Source: Fagopyrum homotropicum
Taxonomy: Eukaryota; Streptophyta; Magnoliopsida; Caryophyllales; Polygonaceae
DNA: 64,000 bases
NCBI GenBank assembly: GCA_033239125.1
Contig: BSWB01000001.1
Span: 164,943,481-165,007,480 of the forward strand
Direction of reading: 5' to 3'
Shown here in pieces: positions 45,689 through 56,038 of this stretch. The translations under genes were made by a program, and so were the position numbers. The notes beneath the pieces were generated by a model that was not told the origin of the DNA, made no database searches, and worked only from the letters and a program-made list of their open reading frames with translations. Positions within the stretch are counted from its first letter, which is position 1, and the number at the start of each line of letters is the position of its first letter.

Positions 45689-48600
45689 ATGACAGACTCC
45701 ACAGTGAGGATGAAGCCATTCGATGGGAGTGGTGACTTCACCATGTGGCAGGTGAAGATGAGGGCTATTCTCACCAAGGAGAAATGCCTCAAAGCCATCA
45801 CTGGAGACTACCTGGCTATGACGTCCGACGAAAAGAAGAAGGAAATGAGTGAGCAGGCAGATGCTGAGATCATGATTAGGTTAACTGACGACGTGGCTCG
45901 TCAGGTTGTAAGTTACACTTCTGCTAAAACCCTTTGGGATGCTTTAGAAAAGTTGTACTTAAAGAAATCATTACCTTCTAGAATCTCTTTACTGCATAGA
46001 CTGTTTACCTTTAAAATGGACACTAACCTGACTCTTAATGATAACTTAGATAAGTTCTTAAGAATGAATCAGGATTTAGCTAGATGTGATGATGAAATAA
46101 AAGAAACTCACCTTGCTGTCTTGTTACTAGGATCCTTGCCCTCTCAGTTTGATACCTTAAGAGATGTTATTCAGTATAGCTCAGATAATATCACTCAAGA
46201 AAAGATAATAGAGGCTATAACAGAAAAGAATGACACTTTAAAAATCTTTAAGAGTAAAACTGAAAAGAAATCAGATGTGAAACCTGAAGTTCTTATGGCC
46301 AAAGGAAATTCTAAAAACTTTAAGAACAAGAAGAAAGAAAAATATGAAAAGGATAAATCTGGACCTTCTGACTTTGATAAAAATAACAAGAAATGTTATT
46401 ATTGTGAGAAACCTGGACATTATGCTAATGAATGTAGGAAGAAAAAGAGAGATGATGCTAAGAATAGTAAAAACTCTGATGGAAAAGTGTCTCTATTTGA
46501 AAAAGTTCAAATTGAATATCCTTGTGAACTGCTTATGTGTTCTGAGCATGATTCTGTAAATCCTAATGTCTGGATCTTGGACTCTGGTTGTACTATGCAT
46601 GCTTCTTTTAATAAATCGCTATTTAGTTCTTTGCATGAATTTGATGGTGGAGATGTTATGTTAGGAGATAACACTGCCCTGAGTATTAGAGGGGTGGGAA
46701 ATGTACCTATATGCATGTTTGATGGTAAAATTAGGGTTTTACAGAATGTTAGATGGGTTCCTCAACTTAGGAGAAACCTAATGAGTGAATCAGCTTTAGA
46801 TGACTTAAACTGTCAAATTAATACGAGTAATGGGATAAGGGAAGTCATAAGAAATGGGATAACTCTTATAAAAAGTATCAAAAAGGGTGGATTATACCAT
46901 GTTATAACCTCACCTAATTTGATTCTTACCACTGCTAACAATAAAATGACATTAAATCATACTAAAATCTGGCACAATAGACTTGGACACATTGGTAACA
47001 CTGGCCTTAAAAATCTGTATAAACAAGGCATGTTAGAAAAAGAACCTGTAGATATTACTCTTTGTGAAAATTGTATCTTAGGTAAAAAGAATAAACACAG
47101 CTATAATAACTCATCTTATAAAGCTCAAAAACCCTTAGAATATGTGCATTCTGACCTATGAGGACCAGCACAGGTTGACACCATAGGAGGAAAGAGATAT
47201 TTTATCTCTTTTATAGATCATTATTCTAGGAAAGTTTGGACTTATCTCCTTAAAAACAAAAATGAAGCTTTTGAGTTTTTTAAAGAATGGAAACAAGCTG
47301 TAGAAAATCAAACTGGCCATACCTTAAAATGCCTTAGGACAGATAATGGCCTTGAATTTTGCAACACTGAGTTTAATGACTATTGCAAAGAAAAAGGAAT
47401 TAAAAGACACCTAACAGTACCTGGAACTCCACAACAAAATGGGACAGCTGAAAGAATGAACAGAACACTCCTTGAAAAAACTAGGTGCATGCTCATTAGT
47501 TCAGGGATGAAACACTCAATGTGGGGGGAAGCCCTAGTAACTGCTACATACCTCATAAATAGATCCCCTTCCTTAGTAATTGACTTTAAAACCCCTCAAG
47601 AAATGTGGACAGGAAAGAAACCAAATCTAAGTCACCTCAAGCCTTTTGGTTGTACTGCCTTTTCCCAAATTTCCCAAGGAAAACTAAATCCTAGAGCCCT
47701 AAAAGCTGTAATGCTAGGATACCCAGAAGGGGTTAAGGGATATAAACTCCTAATAATTCAACCCCATGGTTATAAAGTCATCACTTCCAGAAGTGTAATT
47801 TTTAATGAAGAAGAATTTCATTTTAAAAATAAAACTGAGAATGCTGAAACCCATAGATCAGAGGAGAATGATGGTATAGAGATTGCTAGCTCATCCAGAA
47901 CTTTCTATAATCATAATGAAGAACCTCACATAAATCATAATGATGAAGAAGAATTTGACATAGGTCATTATCAAACTGAAAGCTCCAGCAACCCGTACAC
48001 CCCTCAATTAGACATTAATGAGGATGAAAATAACAATGATGATACTACTCAACAATTAGGGGGGGAAAATAATGAAGAAAGTGTTGGAATTCCCAATAAA
48101 AACCTCATAAATCCTGAATCTGATTATGGCCGTGACCATGAGAATTCTGACGACTCAGGTAGCAATGCTGACACTGCTGATAATGAGGGGGAAAATTCAA
48201 ACCAACTCCAGTCGAGTGACAACAATGAAGACCTGCGTCGTTGGAATTTTCATGGTCACTACCAATTAACCAGGGACAGGGCACCTAGGTTAAAAATCCC
48301 TAATAAAAAATATGCTAATAATGTTGAGTATATCATGTTAACTGAAGAAGTGAACTTAGTTGATTATGCCTTCCTAACAGCTGATGTAATAGATAATTTT
48401 TACACCCCTGACACATATGAACAAGCCATAAAATGTCCTAATGCTAAACACTGGAACCAAGCTATGAATGATGAGATTGAATCTATGAATTCTAATAACA
48501 CTTGGAATCTGGTACCTAGGCCAGAAAATGTGAAACTAGTTCAATGTAGGTGGTTGTATAAACTAAAAGAAGGGATAAAACCTAGTGATCCCCCTAGGTA

Positions 48601-49975
48601 CAAAGCCAGGCTGGTTGCCAAAGGCTTCACCCAAAGAGAGGGTATAGATTACACAGACATTTTTGCTCCTGTAGTTAAGTATAAAACGTTGAGATTACTA
48701 CTTGCTATGGCTACTGTGTATGACTGGGACATTGAACAAATGGATGTTAAAACTGCTTTCTTGCATGGTGATTTGAAAGAAACTATTTACATGAGCCAAC
48801 CTAAAGGATTTGTAAATAAAAATAAATCTGAGCATGTGTGTTTGCTTAAGAAATCTTTGTATGGTTTAAAACAATCACCTAGACAATGGAACATTAAGTT
48901 TGACATTTGTATGAAGAATCTGGGTTTTATGAGAAGTAAATATGACTACTGTCTGTACTTTAAAAATCTTTCTACTCCTAATGTTCTTTACATTCTGTTG
49001 TATGTTGATGATATTCTGATTATGTGCAAATCTAAAGTCATCATCAATAATGTGAAAAGAGAACTGAAAATGCATTTTGACATGAAAGATTTAGGTGCAG
49101 CACAGAAAATTCTTGGCATACAGATTATAAGAAATAGGGTTAAAAAGAAAATGTGGCTTTCTCAATTTGATTATATTCAGAAAGTTTTAGATAGGTTTAA
49201 TATGTTATATTCTAAACCTACACCTATGCCCTTAGGAGGGCACTTAGATCTAACCAAGAAACACTGCCCTGATTCCCCCAGTGAGCTGAAAAAGATGTCT
49301 AATATTCCTTATGATGTGGCTGTTGGCTCTGTGATGTATGCTATGTTGTGCACTAGACCTGATCTTTCTTTTGCTATAAGTGTTCTAAGTAGGTTCATGT
49401 CTAATCCTGGATTAGAACACTGGACTGCCATGAAATATTGCTTAAGATATTTAGTTGGAACTAAGAAAATGAGTCTGTGTTTTGCTGAACATTCTGTGAA
49501 TCATGATGTTGTAGGATATGTAGATTCAGATTATGCTAGTAATAAAGACACTAGAAAATCTACCACTGTTTACTACTACACCTGGACAAATAACTGTGTT
49601 TCATGGAAATCACAACAACAACCTATTGTAGCATTGTCATCTACTGAAGCTGAGTATATAGCTGCTGTTGAAGCATCGAAAGAGGCCATTTGGTTAAAAG
49701 GCTTAATCTCAGAAATACAACATAAAAGCTGTACCCCTGTTTTGAATATTGATAGCCAAAGTGCTTTATATCTCTGTAAAGATCCTGTATATCATGAAAG
49801 ATCTAAGCACATTGATGTTAGATATCATTTTGTTAGGGATGAGATAGAAAAGAAGCATTTTGAAGTTAAGAAAATTAGAGGAGATGTAAACCCTGCTGAC
49901 TTTGGTACTAAAATTGTCTCTGCTGACAAATTTATCTTTTGCAGGAATTCCCTTCACTTGTGGGATGTTCCCTAA
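45689..49975 (+). pseudogene. Copia gag-pol polyprotein, interrupted by one in-frame stop
   Basis: A single frame runs from ATG 45689 to TAA 49973-49975, broken only by TGA at 47159-47161. Gag (UBN2-type, FDGSGDFTMWQVKM) is followed by a CCHC knuckle (CYYCEKPGHYANEC, near 46395), protease (WILDSGCTMHAS, near 46573), GAG-pre-integrase (KIWHNRLGHIGN), integrase core (DHYSRKVW, TDNGLEF, NGTAERMN), reverse transcriptase (YKARLVAKGF, YVDDIL near 49000) and RNase H (VDSDYAS, STEAEYIA). The stop sits between pre-integrase and integrase core and would cut off everything after it. The rest is open over about 1430 codons. ATG 45689 is the first in frame after the primer site. Confidence 0.94.
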
Positions 49976-50070
49976 AGATAATTAGCAATGAACTGATGAC
50001 GGACAGGAGTGCCTCCCCAATTTACTACTGGTGATCGAGATGATATGTTAACATGAATCAAGAGGGCATT

Positions 50071-50942
50071 TGTAAACTTTATGATCCATGTTTGTATAGG
50101 TTAGATTACGTGTGTGCACGCGATAGTATTGACTCGTAATGCCCCTGGAACTAGCTTAGTTGGGATAAGGGTATCGACGTGTGTTATAGCTGACTCATGA
50201 TGTACTCGTTGCCGGTTCATTGGACCTTGGCGGCATGTACAGATTAGGAAACTGATGCATGTGTTGTATACTTATCTTGTGCATGTTGTGATGGCTTCGT
50301 GGCATGAAATGGTGTCTGATGGGCAACAGGTTGTGTTATATTAGTGGACCGGGTTCACAGGTGGTGTGTGCTATTGACAGACGCTTTGGCTTGGTTCAGG
50401 ATAAGATTAAATGAAACGCTGCGTTTCATTTATCATGTGGAGGTATAAAAGCGAAGCTTGGCCTCCGCTAACCCTAAGCAAGTTTGCAGCCCTTTGCCGC
50501 TGTGAGAGAAAGAGAGCTTCTCAGAGTGAAAGAAAGAGAGTGCGATCGGAGAAGAAGATTGGAGGTGGTTTGCTAGGGTTTGAGACGCTCATCCTCACCT
50601 GTTCCTCTCCTGAAGAAGATCTTCACACAGAAGATTGCAAAGCTTTGACAGAAAGCTTTGCGTAGCCACACAGGGGCTATTTCTGAACCTTTGTTCTTCG
50701 TATCTCTTGATTCTGACTTGTTTCTAGGTTTAGGGTTATTGCTTGTTGATCTTGCGTGCACCTTTGTAATCAAACCTATATTGTAATCGATCTTGAATGC
50801 CTAGTGAAATACGGGATCAGACCTCCCCTCTTGAGGTTCCGCAGACGTAGGGTTTTAACACCCGAACTGCGTAATCATATCGTGTGTTGATCTTTCCTAT
50901 TGGTATTAAAATCATATGAAAGCATAATAAAGAAATTCTACA
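50071..50942 (+). repeat. Copia 3' LTR
   Basis: An 872-bp copy of the 5' LTR with four visible base differences (for example CAACAGG for CAACATG near 50328). It is preceded by AATCAAGAGGGCATT as a weak polypurine tract and followed by GAAAC. Confidence 0.95.
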
Positions 50943-51125
50943 GAAACAATCAAAGTAGTAACCACAAAAGTTTCATACTCAACTCAAGATTTAAATCCTA
51001 TCTTATAATTAGAAAAAACAAACAGAAATAATTAAGGATTATAGATCTTGAAGTAAGCTTCATATTAAACTCTATCAGAATTGAGGTGAAATCCACGAAG
51101 CAGTAACCAAGCAAAAACTTCGATC

Positions 51126-51170
51126 AAGAAATGATAATTTCCTGAATATTAGGTCAGTCTTCTGTATATA
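51126..51170 (-). pseudogene. NLR C-terminal tail remnant (NLR4-like)
   Basis: On the minus strand the bases read E-D-stop-P-N-I-Q-E-I-I-I-S-stop, matching the ending of NLR4 (DWANIQHIEEIIIS) with one nonsense change. Only the last codons are left, and the sequence just upstream is unrelated. Confidence 0.6.
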
Positions 51171-51239
51171 ACTTTGTCCTGGTGATATTACTCATGTTAT
51201 GAATTCTCTCCAACCCACCATGTTAAAGAAGTAGCATTC

Positions 51240-51643
51240 ATTAGTGTACAAAGCTAACAGCATGCATGCCTTTAATTCAAAGACGTCCGCGACACAACTA
51301 CCATATAGCCGGCTCCAACTTCTGGTGATTAGAGGTGGCTCGGGGGAATGGATAAATGCAATTCAATGGAAGTCCTTTTCGCTCCTGCAAACCCTGGAGA
51401 TGTATGTTGTAAGTGACTTCTACCAAACGGACTTCAGCACCTCACAGTCCTCCAACAACTCTATATAAGCTATTGTCGGGAGTTGATGTCATTGCCATTT
51501 GCCGTATTGGATGAGCTCCCTCTCCTCTCTTCGACGTCTTCACCTCTATTTGTGCTCAGTAGAATTAATGACGAGATGCTTCATGGACGGAGGAGTAGAC
51601 TGGCCTCTCATTCAGCACATTCAAGAAATCAGATTTATATGAT
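51240..51643 (+). pseudogene. Inverted NLR LRR/C-terminal fragment
   Basis: Unlike all other NLR sequence here, this piece reads on the plus strand. It has LQLLVIRGGSGEW and IQWKSFSLLQTLEMY, then after a frameshift near 51460 LPYWMSSLSSLRRLHLY, and a DWPLIQHIQEIRFI ending before TGA near 51643. These are the last LRRs and tail of a CNL. CC and NB-ARC are absent. Confidence 0.8.
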
Positions 51644-53290
51644 ACTTTAATTTGTGATTATATATAGGAAGGCGGAAGGAATGAGGTTTGAAGCAGCACA
51701 AGTTATCATCGAGGAACAGTCTTGTAAGCATATTGTCACAAGCCTGAAACAAATCCAGAAGAAGAAAACATCTTATTCAACTCCAACAGGGTCAACACAA
51801 TTCGGACAATAAAGAATCACGCACCACATATGATACATAAAAACACATAAGCATAAAACAATTAGCAATTACTCTATATAAGATAACGTTACTATAATTA
51901 GACGCACTTTGAAGCTTGAACAATAAAGATAGGAAAGTGAGTGCAGAATGTCCGAGGCCCAAAGACCACACCACGTTCTCCCGTGACTTTCGGCTCCTTC
52001 GCATTAAAAAATACCTAATTCCACTTGTTTTACCTAACCCCACTTTGGAAACGCGCTTAAATTTCACTATAATGACGTTTCTACCCATTGATTCTACATA
52101 ATTACCATATGTTAATCAAAGGGTCTTATCTGCTGTTGGATTAACTGAACATTTTGGTGAGAGAGTTAATCATATCACTTGTTTTCAATTCTCTTTTATC
52201 CCTTGCATGAAATTATTGGTTTCGTACGTACAATACATGTCTACCTAATCTCCTTGTTCTCGATGTGAAACTTTGATTTCGATTCAGCTTATAAGTGATT
52301 AGCACAGTTGGAAGAATAACTCTAATTAGTACGTTTAATTTGTTGGAAGCAATTATCAAAGTAGTAACTACAGAAGTTTAATACTCAACTCAAGATTTGA
52401 ATCCTATTTTATAATTAGAAAAAACAAACAGAAATTAGGATCATAGATCTTGAAGTAAGCTTCATACTGAACTCTATCAGGATTATAGATTCATATATAA
52501 GAGGAGTTATGATTGAAAAAATTTGTGATTCTACTGACAGATCAACTTCCACTTTTATATCCTGTCATAGTTGTGAAGTAGTTCATTCAATTGAGAATGC
52601 CATAACCAAATTGAAATACTCCTTGTGGATGATCTAATTAATAATTATCCTTGATTGAAGTAGATGTGCTGAAGTTGATTCGAAGGGTGTTCTCTTGTGT
52701 TGGATTTGTTGCAGCATGCTTGAGATTATGTGTTGAAGCTGCTGGAGTTGGACATTCTTGAAAATGTCCTCGTACTCTTCTCTCTTGGGTCCATGTCCAT
52801 CTTCTGGCTTGAACGACCTCCTATATACGAATTTTCAATCACTCAACCACGTATATAATTTATGCTTTTAGATTTCCTATAAATGAACTCATAATTCTTG
52901 TGGATGCTAACAGGAAGGCTACTTCTAGTTTCTAAATTTCTCAACAAATCAGAAACTTTGATTGTTCTAGAGAAGTAAGATGATTGAGCCTCTTGTAAAG
53001 GCTCTAGTCTATACCCGTGCACACAACCGAAGTTTCTGTTTGAAACTTCAGTTGTTCTACACAATTTTCTCAAAAAATAAGGAAGCAAAGTTATATAAGG
53101 AGTTAGAACAAAGTTAAGCAATCAAGAAAGGTTAAGTCATCAAGCTAGCCATTCATAAGAACTGCATATTTTTCCCATTGCTTGTGACAATTTTCTTAGT
53201 TCATATGCACCACGATCAAGAATGATTGCAAATAACACTAATAAATCTTACAGGATTGTACCAGGCAACAGCTAAGGATATTCTCATGAG
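51644..53290. other. NLR intergenic sequence with copies of upstream and downstream units
   Basis: No gene. 51765-51890 matches 54805-54910. 51937-52350 is a full copy of the NLR upstream block (GGAAAGTGAGTG through GGAAACGCGCTTAAATTTC and beyond), and it is the uninterrupted reference for the MULE and copia insertion sites. 52350-52500 matches 50943-51080. 52600-52850 matches the NLR downstream unit near 13200-13470. The frame at 52843-53121 (minus) has no recognised domain. Confidence 0.6.
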
Positions 53291-53292
53291 AT

Positions 53293-53480
53293 TTCAATCT
53301 CAGTAATGTGCTGAATCTTAGGCCAATCCACGCCAGTTGGTCTTACCCATTGCTTCAGCACTTTGTCGGAGTTGTAGCGAATTTCAAGAGAATGAAGAGA
53401 ATAAAAGGTAGCTCATCCAATACAGCAACGAAACGACACCATTTCAGCAGTTTGAAGGGAAGTGAGACGCTGAATTCCAT
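53293..53480 (-). pseudogene. NLR C-terminal fragment
   Basis: On the minus strand it encodes VRPTGVDWPKIQHITEIEIS before a stop at about 53293, the tail pattern of the cluster's NLRs. Weak LRR-like sequence lies upstream. The rest of the gene is missing. Confidence 0.65.
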
Positions 53481-53719
53481 CCTGGATAATGTAATTCCTG
53501 CCAAGAAAATGAAGTTGAGTCAAAGAATGTTCTCTTCTGTTGGATTTCTTGCAGAAGGCTTGAGATCATGTGTTGAATCTGCTGGAATTGGATACATCTG
53601 ATTGAGTGTCATATTTTTATGATGCAAGTAATTAAGAACCTGAAAAGAGGAGTTACAGATACATCAAGTACGTAGAAGAAAGACTTTTAGCTCCATCTTC
53701 CATATTGATTATTGAACCA

Positions 53720-54085
53720 TTAGATGTGGAATGAGTCGAATGAGAGGCCAGTCTTCCCCAGTTCCTCTTTTGCATCTCTTCCTTAACTCTTTCGAGGTAT
53801 TCTCAAGATACAGACGGCAAAGTCAGGAGAATGAGCTCATCCAAGATGGCAATGACAGAATCCTCTCACAGTACCTTATATCCTGGTCTTGGAGGGCAGT
53901 AAGATGCTGCATTTCATCTGGTAGTGCTTCCATGTCTGTTATTCTAAATAGATACAACTCTAACAATGAGGATTCCTGCGTAGATCTGCAATTCCTGATA
54001 TTTCAAGTTTCTTCAACGCACTCTTCCACTCTCAATGCCTTGCCACAAGACATACTCTCTCGTATTTCACGACAGAACTAAACAT
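53720..54085 (-). pseudogene. NLR LRR fragment with internal deletion
   Basis: The minus strand carries the tail TGEDWPLIRLIPHLMV (near 53725) and LRR sequence. At 53970-54070 it has bases nearly identical to the NLR1 LRR region near 14480 (CCTGCGTAGATCTGCAATTC). In intact genes these two parts are several hundred bases apart, so an internal deletion has joined them. Confidence 0.65.
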
Positions 54086-54429
54086 CTTCGTTTATATTGA
54101 CCAGCTTTAAAATTAACGCTCATATTCTCTTACTAAATAGATAAGTAAATGTGATAATCAACTAAGACATGCATGCCAGTAAGTGTAATTAATTAAGCAA
54201 GGGCTTGTTTGAATTGGTAGGCCCGTGGGAAAATGCATTGTTCAAATATAGAATCGGATCGAAATAAATGACACTGTTATTTGACTCTATATGAATCGGA
54301 ACGAAGAATCCTATACTATTGATGTCCGACCTCTTCCGTTGCAGATGCTGTCAAAACATAACGGATCTAGAGCGATCCAAATATTGACGAAGCGTTGTAT
54401 CTATTTAGAATACATACACAACTTTTTAT

Positions 54430-54800
54430 CTGATATGATATTAGTTATTGGAGTGCAGTAAGATGTTGAATTTCATCTGGTAGAGCTTCCATGTCTTCTA
54501 TACTAATTAGAAGCAACCCTTTAGGAGAGCCGAAAGTTGTCTTATCTGGGCTTCTGCCATCTTGCTTAAACCTCCAATATCAGATATTGACAGCATCTGC
54601 AACACACTGTTTCCATGAGACGCAAGCCCAATGCTCTGCCACATGACATCCTCTCCGACCTTTTTCAACTCCATAACTCCAACTACCGGAAACAAAGGCA
54701 TGCATGTTGTTAGCTTGGGACAATTGATTATCTGTACAAAGTAAACACGAGGACATATAGGTAGCACAATGGGTTCTTGCAACCACCAACTGCTCAGATA
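54430..54800 (-). pseudogene. NLR LRR fragment (NLR4-like)
   Basis: The minus strand encodes SSWWLQEPIVLPICP, NCPKLTTCMPLFPVV and ISDIGGLSKMAEAQIRQLSAL, matching the middle LRRs of NLR4 and NLR1. After this the sequence jumps to the EIQHLT-type repeat near 54440-54490, again by deletion. No start or NB-ARC is attached. Confidence 0.75.
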
Positions 54801-55039
54801 ACATCTTTTTATTCAACTCCAACAGCGTCAACACAATTCGGACAATAAAGAAACACGCACCACATCTGATTCAGAATAACACAAAAGCATAATACAATTA
54901 GCAATTGCCCTAACCTTTTGCTGAATTTTATGAACCTTCTGATTGTATTCGGAATTTAGATGAATTTTCAGATGTACCCAGAGTTGTAAATGCCATATCT
55001 GCATACACGAGAGATTTTCAAAGGAAATCAGACAAAAAT

Positions 55040-55271
55040 GACTAAAAAATGACAAATCTTGAGTTTCTGAAGAAAATGAAGTGAGATGCTGAATTACTTC
55101 CAGTAGATCTTCAAAGTCAGTTACTAGACGTAAGTCTAGAGATTGAAGAAAGAGAAACGATTTCCATGGTATGTCATGTAGCCATTCTGCTGAGCTATCC
55201 ACAATTGTCAACTCTTGTAAAGAGCTGAGTCGTCTTTGTGTCATATCTAAATAAACATCAATCACTTTCAT
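55040..55271 (-). pseudogene. NLR LRR fragment
   Basis: On the minus strand it reads LSSLQELTIVDSSAEWLHDI, then PWKSFLFLQSLDLRLVTDF and EVIQHLTSFSS, one to two LRRs of the tail region. It resembles the NLR4 segment around EWLGDIPWKYLKSLQYLHL. It ends without the conserved DWP(L/N)I tail. Confidence 0.7.
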
Positions 55272-56038
55272 TTCTTGCTTAGTGTAACTTTACTGAAGAG
55301 CTGCAATGCGCAGCCTCGTTGCCCAATCAACAAATATAGACCAATTCTACACAACTAATTTGTTCTGATACATAAATTTGAATCTGATCAGCTGCACGCG
55401 TACAATTATGAAGCACATCACAAAATCACAATACAATTAGCCTAACCTTTTGCTGAAATTTATGTTTCATTTTCTGATGTACCAAGAACTGAAAATGCAC
55501 AGGGCACTCACAAGCTATATCAACAGCTTTTAAGCATTTGGTTATTTGTGACAATTTTCTTAATTCAGATGCACCACAATCAAGAATTGAAATGCACAGG
55601 GCTCTCACAACTATTTTGTTGATGGAGTTGAAGGGTGCACTTTTGTGTTGGTTTTGTTGGCGCAGGCTTCAGATAATGTCTTTCACCTGCTGAAGTTGGA
55701 TAGGTTAACAATCTGAAAGAGGAGTTATAAATATATCATGTAAGTGGAAGAGATATTTTTACCTGATGATAAAAATGTGAGTGTCCACGTACTCTTCTCT
55801 TTTGGCTCCATCTTCAACCTTGAACGACTTCCTACGAATCTTGAATCACTTTCTCAAGACGATGTATTGAAGCTGCTGGAGACTGGAGTTGGATAGGACT
55901 GCAGGATTAAGCTACTTATTTTGATCCTGCAAGTAAACTAAAAACCTCAAAGAGGAGTTACAAATATATCATGTATGTAGAAGACAGAGAGATTTTCACC
56001 TCATGATAGAATGGAAGTGTCCATGTACGAACTGTTTA
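55272..56038. other. NLR3 downstream flank, duplicated unit
   Basis: Non-coding and closely similar to 12962-13624 downstream of NLR1 over most of its length. No other feature is seen. Confidence 0.7.

Larger units (their letters stand above)
44549..50942 (+). mobile_element. Ty1/copia LTR retrotransposon, 6.4 kb, young
   Basis: LTRs at 44549-45420 and 50071-50942 (872 bp each) begin TGTAAAC and end TCTACA. The primer site TTGGTATCAGAGC is at 45423-45435. The target duplication GAAAC is perfect (44544-44548 and 50943-50947). By eye the LTRs differ at four positions, so it is recent though probably older than the gypsy element. Internal coding order protease, integrase, reverse transcriptase, RNase H defines Ty1/copia; the gag resembles Tork-type elements. 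One in-frame stop lies in pol. It sits in the displaced NLR2 upstream unit just beyond the MULE. Confidence 0.95.

Noticed and set aside
54185..54420. Possible MITE start (GGGCTTGTTTGAATTGG)
   Set aside because: No matching inverted end or target duplication could be found.
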